Assembly: GCA_963844055.1 (NCBI GenBank)
Contig: CAWJMN010000002.1
Span: forward strand, 930,001-994,000
DNA length: 64,000 bases
Direction of reading: 5' to 3'
DNA from: CAWJMN01 sp963844055
GTDB lineage: Bacteria > Planctomycetota > Planctomycetia > Pirellulales > Pirellulaceae
The translations under genes were made by a program, and so were the position numbers. The stretch's first letter is position 1; the number at the start of each line of letters is the position of its first letter. Positions 48,401 through 56,700 of the stretch are shown in pieces. The notes beneath the pieces were generated by a model. It was not told the DNA's origin, did not search any database, and was given only the letters and a program-made list of their open reading frames with translations.

Positions 48401-48762
48401 AGTCGGCCGCGATCAGCTTCGCCCTGAACTCTGCCGATAGCAACCCGCAAGGGATCGCCGATCCGAAGATGGCCCAGCAGGCCAGCAAGAGCGAAAGCTC
48501 CCCAGTCTCCGTACTGGCATTCGACCAAGTGCACACCAAGGGAAGTGACCTACATTCCTCAGCGAAGTCGAAGCCAATTAGCGGCATGACCTCTTCTTCG
48601 AAGGAACGAACCTCTGCCCCAACACGGAAGCATGTCGAAGATGCCTGGGATGCTGCGATCCAGTCCCTTTCCACGGAACAAGACCATGGCTCCACCAGCA
48701 AAGTCTCCGACGATTCGCTGCTACACCTGGCAAAGTTCCGTGGCCAACGTCGTGGAAAATAG
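42457..48762 (+). CDS. Giant LEPR-XLL-type surface protein with SdrD-B-like, VWA-like, cadherin-like and beta-propeller domains
   Basis: 2101 residues with AGGATATCGCC before ATG. The N-terminal sorting motif form FLTMENLEGRSLLA lies at about 33-46. Seven SdrD B-like (Cna-B type) domains follow from residue 61 to about 810, with the pattern G.V.NDLN.NGVRD. A VWA-like domain begins LVDVFLLFDDTGSF (D-x-T-x-S metal site, about 865-880). Around 1280-1385 is an additional beta domain (FVAGGNQTILEDAG). Four cadherin-like repeats span about 1390-1770, each with DSYTTAEN.PL...GVL.NDTD. The C-terminus holds NHL-like blades (GIATNKDGSLYWVVD, GVATNGKDLWIVD, DITTDGAHLWVVND, HIWVVDAGTDRVYQYSG). It is an exported adhesin or matrix-type protein; a terminator follows at 48866-48903. 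Confidence 0.9.
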   Translation: MSRMISRIAPTKKITSTQRRLSKRSNELVRRRFLTMENLEGRSLLATLVADVMTGTANTSIGGTVYEDLNSNGIKDNGENGVKNWTVFLDLDQSGTLNADANGTMEPSVITNIDGAYSIKGMIPGNYRVGQVIQAGWTPTSPESQDVTAIKDKATKSVNFFNFSGGDIVGTVWNDLNADGVRAVDGSGAYTDPGLSGWTMFLDLNNDGALDPTEPSTVTGADGSYSFSSLPPGDYEVTEIKPAGWDVSPGKFDIKQTAAVKARQQFTQDFANFSLTNGSIDGTIWNDTNANGIRETDPATGEFTEPGLADWTVFLDTNNNRIADPGETTTLTDANGHYSFISLPARDYEVTEVVPAGWNISPTYDSRQTVSVSGGAATTAGDFANFTILNGSIRGTVWNDVNRNGVRDVSTLTGATTDPGLANWTVFLDLNRNRIADAGEPSTLTDANGQYVFPDLQVGDYEVQEVIPTGWEVAATFSDSQTVTVRSGVDSVAPDFANFNLSAASPGSVSGVVWNDLNGNGVRDLTSTGGYSDPGLSGWTVFVDLNADKLASVGEPQGVTGADGSYSLSGVLPGSVSILVQSTVGWKGTAPITNMRTIALKSGENAVGLDFGEAQLKDSSISGAVFSDSNKDGVRATGERGLAGITVYLDLNDNGLLDPTEPQVATSEDLFYTPDVDEAGTYSFTHLAKGTYTVREVIPAILGSTPAAESVHTVTITAAEDRTGVNSAAVFRPNEIHGTKFDDANGNHVRDAGEAGVGGATIFVDMNRNDLLDAGEPTTTTQADGSYTFTNMTAGAYVIREVVSAGYSQTSPTTLGGILWPAGTSNAAVGNVGPTSITKSLSIGESYRQTVSLTLPNTGALTNLVDVFLLFDDTGSFTNNSPIVRSAFPDIISQLQTSLPGIDLGFGVGRLEEYGNFAYEYATGRPFILNQPVVAASSAGYMTAIQAALNRTTPGYGGDQPETDIEALYQLVTGKGFDGNNNGTTSDSGAAGLASTQLNPGSSGDVPSFASFTADPTNSVMAAAGNVGGAGFRSGALPIVLLATDTGFAYQPKGETSITGVGGVSLPITSFTQTSRPTTPFNNGAGIQETITGLNALGALVIGLGTNPDATIDPRQGLEAISKLTGATNQSTATIANGTANPIAPGDPLYFQIASGFGASVANGVVSAIQNAVTNVAVDMELRASDPRVRIINHTGILHSVRAGSTANFDVEFIGDGVPHRFDLQFVRAGTNVVLGSIPVVLGTPVPGDGYEFEDLEDGAIGTGVDFSDHYTGLTVASNVAPTFVAGGNQTILEDAGIQTVAAWATSISTGESGQVVNFLVSNDNTSLFSAPPSIASDGTLTFTPAPNAFGTATVTVQAHDNGGTANGGVDTSAPQSFTITIEAVNDAPVANNDSYTTAENAPLTIPASGVLSNDTDVEGDSLSSILVSAPSHGILVLAANGSFTYTPDLNYNGTDSFSYKANDGAADSNVATISLTITPVNNPPVATADTYTTAEDVALVVPATGVLANDSDVDGNALTSLLVSGPTHGSLTFGTDGSFSYTPDANYNGVDSFSYKANDGLLDSGVVEVSLTITPVNDAPVAVADNFVTAEDVPLAIAASGVLINDSDTEGDVLSAILVSGPTHGTLTLNANGSFTYTPNANYNGTDSFSYKANDGVANSNVATVSLTITPVNDAPVGTSDAYQTKQDVALTVSVASGVLANDHDVDGDLLTAILSAGPTHGTLVLNADGSFAYTPNAGFFGTDSFTYRASDSALTSNLVTVTLTVNAAPVTGGTKFLVVDGAARDTFNYDTAGNLVVDHKLNQENETPRGIATNKDGSLYWVVDSKGEVFVYNSAGKLIGNWEAKGMDKPEGVATNGKDLWIVDRETDRVYFFAGGAARLTGKVSATSSFALSKTNLDPMDITTDGAHLWVVNDTATIDKVFRYSLSGALEGSWQMDASNSKPTGLTIDPNDVNHIWVVDAGTDRVYQYSGAVSRTAGQQSAAISFALNSADSNPQGIADPKMAQQASKSESSPVSVLAFDQVHTKGSDLHSSAKSKPISGMTSSSKERTSAPTRKHVEDAWDAAIQSLSTEQDHGSTSKVSDDSLLHLAKFRGQRRGK
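42637..44880 (+). repeat. Seven SdrD-B-like coding repeats (about 110-115 codons each)
   Basis: Units begin near 42637, 42949, 43288, 43627, 43975, 44311 and 44656. Each encodes G-x-V/I-x-G-x-V-W-N-D-x-N, then a WTVFLDLN segment and a DG.YSF...GDYEV.E segment. They are similar in protein and partly in DNA. The fifth to seventh are more divergent. Confidence 0.75.
46627..47760 (+). repeat. Four cadherin-like tandem coding repeats (about 288-291 bp)
   Basis: Units start near 46627, 46914, 47203 and 47491. Each encodes D-x-Y-T-T-A-E at its start and ends with NDG and LTITPVND. Stretches such as AGCTATAAGGCCAATGATGG recur nearly unchanged between units, suggesting recent duplication or conversion. 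Confidence 0.8.
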
Positions 48763-48820
48763 TACTTAGAAAGAATGCCTTCAAGCATTCTCTACACCGT
48801 CGTGGCTCTGTGTTCATGAC

Positions 48821-48848
48821 GGTGTTGGAACTGCCCCGTTCCAACACC
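48821..48848. other. 11-bp perfect hairpin after the surface-protein gene
   Basis: GGTGTTGGAAC (48821-48831) pairs with GTTCCAACACC (48838-48848), loop TGCCCC. It precedes the terminator by about 20 bp and has no T-run itself, so it may protect the mRNA 3' end. Confidence 0.55.
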
Positions 48849-48865
48849 CCTTGAACAAAACCGAG

Positions 48866-48903
48866 AAGTGCCTGGGGAGGCCTCACTCTCCAGGCACTTT
48901 TTT
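48866..48903 (+). terminator. Rho-independent terminator of the giant surface-protein gene
   Basis: AAGTGCCTGGGGAG (48866-48879) pairs with CTCTCCAGGCACTT (48886-48899, one mismatch), followed by TTTT. It lies about 105 bp after the stop. Confidence 0.85.
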
Positions 48904-48938
48904 GTTGCCAGAAATCCACGCGGTTAACACCGCCTGGA

Positions 48939-50378
48939 TTAGATCACCACGTTGGGCGGCGTTCGAATGATCAAGTTGCGGATCTCCATCATGTCTTCCA
49001 TGGCAAAGCGAATCCCTTCGCGTCCTAGGCCGCTATCTTTGACGCCGCCGTAAGGCATGTTATCCACACGCCAGGAAGGAACGTCACCAATCACGACGCC
49101 CCCAACCTCTAGCTCATCCCAGGCACGCTGGATCTTGTAGATGTCTCGGGTGAAGATGCCCGCCTGCAAGCCAAACACGCTGTCATTCACTTCCTGAAGT
49201 GCCTTTTCAAAGCAGCTAAAACGACTCAGGATAGCGACGGGGCCAAATGCCTCTTCCGTACACAGCGACTGATCCTTCGGCACATTCTCAAGGAGCGTTG
49301 CTTCGAGCATGGCACCTGTTCGTTTGCCGCCGCAAAGGATTTTACCACCGGCCTTGGTTGCCGCTTGAATCCATTTATCTAGCCGCGTGGCTTCCGACTC
49401 GGAAATCATGGGCCCAATGAACGTCGTCTCTTCTTTGGGATCACCGGCGATCAACTTGGCTGTCGCCGCTACTAAACGGTCGCGCAGCTCGTCGTAGATG
49501 CTGTCGTGAATCAAAATCCGCTGAACACCGATGCAGCTTTGGCCGGATTGGTAAAACGCCCCAAAAACCAGCCGTTTGGTGGCATCATCGAGGTCGGTCC
49601 CCGCATCCACGATACAGGCCGCATTGCCACCCAGCTCTAAGACCACTTTCTTCTTTCCGGCGCGGGCCTTTAGATCCCATCCCACTGATGGAGACCCCGT
49701 AAAGCTTAGCAGCTTGAGGCGTTCATCCGTGGTAAACAGCTCCGCCCCTTCACGCTGGCACGGAAGGATTGAAAAAGCCCCTTTGGGAAGATTGGTTTCT
49801 GCCAGGATCTCGCCAATGATCAGCGCGCCGATCGGAGTGCGACTGGCAGGCTTCAAAACAAATGGGCAACCCACTGCCAGTGCTGGAGCAATTTTATGAG
49901 CCGCCAAATTGAGTGGAAAATTAAACGGCGAGATGAACGAGCAAGGTCCAATCGGCACCTTCTTGAACATCCCCCGATAACCCTTCGCCCGGGGCGCGAT
50001 TTCTAGGTTCATCACTTCGCCGCTGATGCGAACGGACTCTTCCGAAGCGACGCGGAACGTATCAATCAATCGCGAAACTTCGCCACGGCTATCATTGATC
50101 GGCTTACCCGCTTCAATGCACAGCGTCATCGCGAGCTCATCAAACCGCTCGGTAAATCGCTTCACACAGTGATTCAAAACGGCTTGCCGCTCGTATGGCG
50201 GCATCTCACGCAGTGGCTGGCTGGCGGTTACCGTCGCCGCGATTCCTTTTTCAATCGCCGCCGCATTGGCCACCGCCACACGAAACGCTACTTCGCCGGT
50301 GAACTTGTCGGTGACGGCCATCTCCGTATTGGCAGCGACCGGTTCATTGGCCAAATAGTAGGGAAAATCTTTGGGCAT
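48939..50378 (-). CDS. NAD(P)-dependent aldehyde dehydrogenase
   Basis: 479 residues with AGGAG seven bases upstream. The active site is complete: N153 (SPFNFPLN), K176 (VLKPASR), E248 (VLELGGNAA) and nucleophile C282 (GQSCIGVQR). The EAFGPV motif is present (TEEAFGPVAIL). Such enzymes oxidise an aldehyde to the acid with NAD(P). No signal peptide. It follows the ThDP enzyme gene by 11 bp, so the two form an operon and probably act in one pathway: the ThDP enzyme could release an aldehyde that this enzyme oxidises. The substrate is not evident; glyceraldehyde- or lactaldehyde-type compounds are possible. Confidence 0.92.
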   Translation of the reverse strand: MPKDFPYYLANEPVAANTEMAVTDKFTGEVAFRVAVANAAAIEKGIAATVTASQPLREMPPYERQAVLNHCVKRFTERFDELAMTLCIEAGKPINDSRGEVSRLIDTFRVASEESVRISGEVMNLEIAPRAKGYRGMFKKVPIGPCSFISPFNFPLNLAAHKIAPALAVGCPFVLKPASRTPIGALIIGEILAETNLPKGAFSILPCQREGAELFTTDERLKLLSFTGSPSVGWDLKARAGKKKVVLELGGNAACIVDAGTDLDDATKRLVFGAFYQSGQSCIGVQRILIHDSIYDELRDRLVAATAKLIAGDPKEETTFIGPMISESEATRLDKWIQAATKAGGKILCGGKRTGAMLEATLLENVPKDQSLCTEEAFGPVAILSRFSCFEKALQEVNDSVFGLQAGIFTRDIYKIQRAWDELEVGGVVIGDVPSWRVDNMPYGGVKDSGLGREGIRFAMEDMMEIRNLIIRTPPNVVI

Positions 50379-50389
50379 GGTGCTTCTCC

Positions 50390-52039
50390 TTAGATCTTGG
50401 CGCTGAGTTCGGCAATTTCGCGATGCAGGATGCGATCATTCTCGGAGTAGTCAACGGGAACATCGATCACATGAACCCCAGGCGCATTATGGCAATACTC
50501 CATTTTGGAGATGAGCTCTGCCGCATTTTCAATCCGATGGCCGTGAGCGCCATAGCTTTCGGCGTACTTTACGAAGTCGGGATTCCCCATGTTGAGGCCA
50601 AAGTCGGCAAACCCCATTCGCGATTGCTTCCACTTGATCATGCCATAGGCATCGTCACGCAGAATGAGAACAACCAAATGCATCTTCAGCCGTACAGCAG
50701 TCTCCAACTCTTGCGAGTTCATCATGAACCCACCGTCACCACAAATCGCCATGATCTTGCGGTCTGGATGAACCAAGCGCGCCGCCATCGCCGATGGTAA
50801 CCCTGCGCCCATAGTCGCTAGTGCATTGTCCAGCAGCACCGTATTAGGCAGCCTGGCCTTATAGTTGCGAGCAAACCACAGTTTATAGATTCCATTGTCG
50901 AGCGCCAAAATCCCATCGTCCGGCATGACGCGGCGAACATCCGCTACCAGTCGTTGCGGATAAATTGGGTAGCGTGAATCATCCGCACCTACCTGCAAAT
51001 ACTTTTCAGAAGCTTGGTGCACCTGGGTGAATCGCCGAAAGTCCCATGTCGGCTGCCGCACGATCCGCTCGTTCAATTGCCAGATCGTATTGGCAATGTC
51101 CCCCACCACTTCTAGCTGTGGGAAGTAAACGGGATCAACGGTCGCCGTCAAAAAGTTGACGTGAATCACCTGCGGGCCACCTGTCTTCATAAAGAATGGC
51201 GGCTTCTCAATGACATCATGCCCCACATTGATAATCAGGTCTGCCGCATCAAATGCACGATGCACAAAATCATTCGAAGAGAGGGCCGCATTTCCCATGA
51301 ACAGCGGATGGGCTTCATCAATCACCCCCTTGCCCATTTGCGTTGTCACAAACGGAATGCCGGTGTTCTCTACAAATTGCCGCAGCATGCGACTCGTTGT
51401 ACGGCGATTGGCCGCAGCTCCCACCAACAGCAGTGGATGCCGCGATTGTTCGATCCGGCTAACTGCCGCTTGAACCGACTTTTCTTCCGCGACGGGACGA
51501 CGCACCATGCTGGCGGTTAGCAAGGGCTCATTGGTTTCTTCGCAGGCGATATCTTCCGGCAGTTCCAAATGGGTCGCGCCGGGACGTTCCTCTTCTGCAA
51601 GACGAATCGCTTCCCGAATGCGAGAAGGAATGTTACCGCTGCTAACGATCTGCTGCGTAAATTTGGTCAGTGGACGCATCATGTCGACGATGTCAACAAT
51701 TTGGAATTGCCCCTGCTTGCTCGACTTGATCGGCTTTTGGCCCGTGATCATCAGCATGGGCATGGCGCCCAGTTGTGCGTAGGCAGCGGCCGTCACTAGG
51801 TTGGTCGCACCTGGCCCCAACGTCGAAAGACAGACGCCTGTCTTTCCCGTCAGACGGCCGTACGTCGCCGCCATGAAGCCTGCCGCCTGCTCATGGCGTG
51901 TAACGATGAGCTTGATGCTGGAGCGTGACAACGCATCTAGCAGATCGAGATTCTCTTCCCCAGGAATGCCAAAGATATACTCAACATTCTCATGTTCGAG
52001 TGCCTTAATGAACAACTCGGACGCTTTCACGGCAAACAC
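50390..52039 (-). CDS. Thiamine diphosphate enzyme, acetolactate-synthase-like large subunit
   Basis: 549 residues from GTG 52039 (an in-frame GTG three codons later is possible). The ThDP catalytic Glu is E50 (TRHEQAAGFMA) and the cofactor motif GDGG...N is at 434-441 with the NAYG-type DDAYG after it. The central domain (about 190-330) and C-terminal domain fit the AHAS/pyruvate-decarboxylase family. These enzymes join or split 2-oxo acids. There is no adjacent regulatory small subunit (ilvN-like), which argues against a biosynthetic acetolactate synthase. Pairing with an aldehyde dehydrogenase 11 bp downstream suggests a catabolic pathway. Confidence 0.88.
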   Translation of the reverse strand: MFAVKASELFIKALEHENVEYIFGIPGEENLDLLDALSRSSIKLIVTRHEQAAGFMAATYGRLTGKTGVCLSTLGPGATNLVTAAAYAQLGAMPMLMITGQKPIKSSKQGQFQIVDIVDMMRPLTKFTQQIVSSGNIPSRIREAIRLAEEERPGATHLELPEDIACEETNEPLLTASMVRRPVAEEKSVQAAVSRIEQSRHPLLLVGAAANRRTTSRMLRQFVENTGIPFVTTQMGKGVIDEAHPLFMGNAALSSNDFVHRAFDAADLIINVGHDVIEKPPFFMKTGGPQVIHVNFLTATVDPVYFPQLEVVGDIANTIWQLNERIVRQPTWDFRRFTQVHQASEKYLQVGADDSRYPIYPQRLVADVRRVMPDDGILALDNGIYKLWFARNYKARLPNTVLLDNALATMGAGLPSAMAARLVHPDRKIMAICGDGGFMMNSQELETAVRLKMHLVVLILRDDAYGMIKWKQSRMGFADFGLNMGNPDFVKYAESYGAHGHRIENAAELISKMEYCHNAPGVHVIDVPVDYSENDRILHREIAELSAKI

Positions 52040-52280
52040 CTAGCTTCTTTGCGAACTTCCGGTGGCGTAAGGTGCTGGCCAACGCATGGAGAGGCGGGCC
52101 AACCCACTCAGCATAGCCCTTTATGACCCGCTTGCAGAGGCTACCGACGGCCATCCAAGAAGGGAAAGAAAGACGCCATGCTAGGCCAGCAGCGGCGTTC
52201 AATCGGCCCGGTGCCTCACGTTTTAGGTGAAGCCCCCTTTTGCCGACAAACCACTATTTTTTCCTTGCCGAGAAAGCTCA

Positions 52281-53708
52281 CTAGCTGAGAATGTTAGAGA
52301 TCAGCTGACCGTGAATATCGGTCAATCGGAAATCGCGCCCTTGGTAACGATAGGTCAATCGTGTGTGATCGATTCCCATCAGGTGCATGATGGTCGCATT
52401 CAAGTCATGCACATGGACGGGGTCTCGGACAATGTTGTAACTGTAATCATCCGTTTCCCCATGGACGACGCCCCCCTTCACCCCTGCCCCTGCGAGCAAC
52501 GTTGTAAAACACCGGGGATGATGATCGCGGCCGTAGTTATCTGCCGTGAGGGCCCCTTGCGAATAGACCGTCCGGCCAAATTCACCACCCCACACAATAA
52601 GCGTGTCCTCGAACAGACCTCGCTGCTTGAGATCATTGATCAGCGCCGTCGTTGGCTGGTCGGTATCGCGGCATTGCAAGCGGATCGCGCTGGGCAAGTT
52701 GCCATGCAGATCCCAGCCCATGTGAAATAACTGCACAAAGCGAACGTCCCGTTCTGCCAAACGACGAGCCAACAGACAGTTGGCCGCATACGAGCCGGGC
52801 TTCTTTACATCGGGTCCATAGCTATCCAATACATGCTGGGGCTCTTTGGAGATATCCAGCAAATCGGGAACGCTCGTCTGCATCCGAAACGCCATCTCAT
52901 ACTGGCTGATGCGGGTCTGGATTTCCGGATCACCAAGCTCGTCAAAACGCTGGCCGTTGAGCTGGGCAAGACGGTCCAGCGTCTTGCGGCGCATGTCTCG
53001 CGAGATGCCGGCAGGATTCGAAAGATACAAAACTGCGTCGCCTTTGTTGCGAAACTTTACCCCCTGATGCTTGGACGGCAAGAAGCCCGAGCCCCACAAG
53101 CGATCATACAGCGGTTGATCATCGGGCCGTCCCGTTCCAAAGGACGTCAGCACCACATAGGCAGGCAGGTCTTGGTTTTCACTTCCCAGACCATAGCTAA
53201 GCCAAGAACCAATGCTCGGCCGACCGGCCAATTGTGATCCCGTTTGGCAGAATGTAATGGCGGGATCATGGTTAATCGCTTCCGTATGCATCGAGCGAAT
53301 TTGACACCAATCATCGGCCAAGGTCGACATGTGGGGCATGATTTCGCTAAACCACATACCCGACTTGCCATGCTGATTGAACTTAAACGCCGTGGGGGCC
53401 ACAGGGAATGTCGCCTGTCCCGATGTCATTGTCGTCAACCGCTGTCCCATCCGAATGGAACTTGGCAAGTCTTCACCCCGCTTTTCAGCTAGGTTGGGCT
53501 TCCAGTCAAACAGGTCCATTTGGGATGGAGCACCGGACTGAAACAAATAGATGATCCGCTTTGCCTTGGGCGGATGATGGGTGGTAATTGCCCCGGGAGC
53601 TGCAACTGCGCGACGATCTCCCAGTGCGGAAAGGGCAGCAAGCCCCATGGCCCCGCCGACACCTCGCAAGAACTGCTGACGGTTCATATTGGTTAGGTCG
53701 TACGACAT
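52281..53708 (-). CDS. DUF1501 family protein (exported, sulfatase-like fold)
   Basis: 475 residues from ATG 53708, two bases after the stop of the upstream gene; an earlier in-frame start at 53729 would overlap it. NRQQFLRGVGGAMGLAALSALGDRRAVA is a Tat-like signal beginning at a further ATG seven codons on. The DUF1501 core is seen in AKRIIYLFQSGAPSQMDLFDWKPNLAEKRGEDLP (positions about 52-85) and the end HDLNATIMHLMGIDHTRLTYRYQGRDFRLTD, which is diagnostic of the family. DUF1501 proteins relate distantly to alkaline phosphatase/sulfatase and occur almost always beside a DUF1549/DUF1553 protein in planctomycetes, as here. The function is unknown; a role in polysaccharide use is often suspected. 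Confidence 0.93.
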   Translation of the reverse strand: MSYDLTNMNRQQFLRGVGGAMGLAALSALGDRRAVAAPGAITTHHPPKAKRIIYLFQSGAPSQMDLFDWKPNLAEKRGEDLPSSIRMGQRLTTMTSGQATFPVAPTAFKFNQHGKSGMWFSEIMPHMSTLADDWCQIRSMHTEAINHDPAITFCQTGSQLAGRPSIGSWLSYGLGSENQDLPAYVVLTSFGTGRPDDQPLYDRLWGSGFLPSKHQGVKFRNKGDAVLYLSNPAGISRDMRRKTLDRLAQLNGQRFDELGDPEIQTRISQYEMAFRMQTSVPDLLDISKEPQHVLDSYGPDVKKPGSYAANCLLARRLAERDVRFVQLFHMGWDLHGNLPSAIRLQCRDTDQPTTALINDLKQRGLFEDTLIVWGGEFGRTVYSQGALTADNYGRDHHPRCFTTLLAGAGVKGGVVHGETDDYSYNIVRDPVHVHDLNATIMHLMGIDHTRLTYRYQGRDFRLTDIHGQLISNILS

Positions 53709-53710
53709 GG

Positions 53711-56700
53711 TTATTCTCGCATTACGCATTCATCGAGGTTGAGAAGAACATTGCCAGCCAGCGTGTAGGCCGCGAGCTCCGAAGCGTTGTCTGTATTCGA
53801 CGGCGAATCCCCCTGCTTACGCAGTTGATCAGCCGCTCCTGGGTTTTGACTGAAGTACTCTTGGTCTTCACGCCATCCAGCCGCCAACACGGCAAGCTCT
53901 TTTTCAGTTGGTTTCCGCCCCGTGACCAATCGAAATCCAAAGGCCAATTTATCTTCTATCTTGGCCGCCTCATGGCGAAGCATTCGTTCTCCAAGCTTGC
54001 GCGAAGCCTCGACAAACGTCACTTCATTGAGAAGGGAAAGGGCCTGCAGGGGCGTATTGGTTCGCGAACGGCTCACCGTACAGATCTCGCGATTGGGGGC
54101 ATCAAACAGAAGCATCGTAGGAGGTGCGGCCGTCCGCTTCCAAACCGTATACAGTGAACGGCGATAGAGACCTTCGTCTTTATCATGTTTGTAGTTGCGC
54201 AGGTCACCGTACACGCTGGTCTCGTCCCACACGCCTTCGGGCATATAGGGGCGTACGCTAGGACCTCCAACCCGCTCGGTCAAAAGGCCACTCACACGCA
54301 GGGCCTGATCCCGCAGGATCTCTCCCGACAGGCGAAAACGTGGTCCACGCCCCAGGAGCCGATTATCGGGATCTAGTTCTACGAGCTTGCTGGCACCATG
54401 ACGCCCAGAAGATTGGCGGTAGGTCGCGCTCATGACAATCAACTTTTGCAGTGCCTTCATATCCCAAGGATGTGCCATTGGTTGGCCAACGCCGGGAAGC
54501 GTCGTCGGCTCCATGAACTCGACCGCAAGCCAATCGATCAGGTCCGGATGGCTGGGCCATTCGGATTGAGAGCCAAAGTTCTCGGTTGTCTTTACAATCC
54601 CGGTCCCCATGAACCGTTCCCAGGCGCGGTTGACCCACACTCGGGCCGTAAGGGGGTTATCCCGATTCGCAATCCAGCGTGCCAAACCTAACCGATTGTT
54701 CGGAGCACCCTCCGGCAGCGAAGGAAAGACCTTGGGAAGCCCGGCCGTCACTGCATCGCCACGCTTGTCATATTGGCCACGCACCAAAACGAATGCCTCA
54801 CGCGGCTTTTCGATCTCTTGCATTACCATGACCGTGGGCCAACTGGTGCGAAAGTCAGCAAGTTGCTTCTTCGACGCCGCTACTAGGTTCTCGGCTTGGC
54901 GTAGCGGCCCATCGGCATGCTCGCGATAGAACTCGGTCAGCTCAGCCCGCTGTTTTTCTGTGCGGGCACTGGGCTCGGTGGCTAGGATCGTGCGCAAGGC
55001 ATCGGGAATCTGCAAACCGGCGATCGTGACCGATCCCAGTGGCAGCCCCGTCGACGAAAGCCGAAAGCGGCCAATGTTGTGTTGCCCCAGCGTTTCCTGC
55101 ACAAGGCGAATTGTAATGGTTGCCCCACTGGGAACCTGCTGAGCAGCATCGGCCAAGAACATCGCTCGGCAAATCTCGCGGCGTGATGGACCATCCACTG
55201 CCCAGCCCTTCGCCTTATCCCCTGCAATCGTGTTTTTGATATCCCAGCCTGCTTGCGAATAGTCCGCTTCAGCATGTGTGAACTTGGCAACGATTGGAGC
55301 AGCCAAACTCGGGGCAGTGATTATCGCTTCCACACGCGACAGCACAAAATTACCGTTGGGATATCGCCCCAAACTTTGGTTTGGCAGGCTTGGGTCTGGA
55401 AAACACTCCAAGAGGAGCCCCGTCCATGCCCCCGGCTTCAGAGGAGCAGTGATCTCATAAACATCCTGGTTAGGATTCTCGCCACTTGCCAAGTAAGATC
55501 CATCCGCCTGCCGTGTCAGCTTGGCGGGGCTCTTGGCTTGTGCCGATTGGACGTCAAGCACGCTCCAAGGGGCGGTGTTGGCCTCCACCAGCTTGCGAAA
55601 GTCCGGTTCCCAGGCGGCAATTAGCTCTGGTAGCTTTTGCTGAACGGCCACCAAGGACTTTTCTGCATCGGCAACGGCCGCCTCATACTTGGTAAGGTCC
55701 GCCTGTTGCTGGGCAGTGGGCACCGGCAAGACTGGGTCCGTATTACGCGACTCCCCCTGCAGCGTGCCACTTTCCGCCACATTATTGAAATACGAAAAGA
55801 GTGAGTAAAACTCCCGCTGCGAAATCGGATCGTACTTGTGGTCGTGGCAACGGCAACAATTGAGCGTTAGCCCCAACCAAGTGAGCCCGGTGGTCTCTAC
55901 ACGATCAATCACCGTCTCTACACGCCATTCTTCAGCGATGATTCCTCCTTCGCCATTGAGCCGATGGTTACGGTTAAAGCCGGTAGCCACCTTTTGTGAT
56001 AGCGTCGCATTAGGAATCATGTCGCCTGCGAGCTGTTCAATCGTGAACTGGTCGTAGGGCATGTTGGAATTGAACGCATTGATCACCCAGTCGCGCCACG
56101 GCCATTGCTGGCGTGAGCTATCAATCTGAAAGCCGTTGCTATCGGCATAGCGTGCCAGGTCCAACCACTGGATCGCCATCCGTTCGCCATAGTGCGGCGA
56201 TTGCAGCAGCCGATCCACCACATGCTCGTAAGCCTGCGGCGAATCATCCTTCAAAAAGGCGTCCACCTCCTCGGGCGTGGGTGGTAGGCCGGTTAGGTCA
56301 AGCGTGACGCGGCGGATCAACGTTTCGCGGCTTGCCTCGGGTGAAAACGAAAAGCCGTTTTGCAAAAGTCGCTGCAAGATAAAGCGATCGATCGGATTGT
56401 TATACTTTGCGACCGCAGGGTCATCCGGCACAGCGGGGCGCTCCGGCCGAACAAAGGCCCAATGCCCCTGGTACTTGGCTCCTTGCTCGATCCACTGCTT
56501 CAGCAAGGCACGCTGCTTGGGCTTTAACGACTTGCCTGAATCAGGCGGCGGCATTTGCAGATCATGGTCGGTCGAATCGATCCGCTTTAGCAGTTCGCTC
56601 GCCTCGGCTTGGCTGGGGACAATCGCAACCTTGCCCGACTCGGCAGGCTGGATGGCAAAATCCCGTTGATCCAAACGCAGCCCGCCATGCCGCTGGCGCT

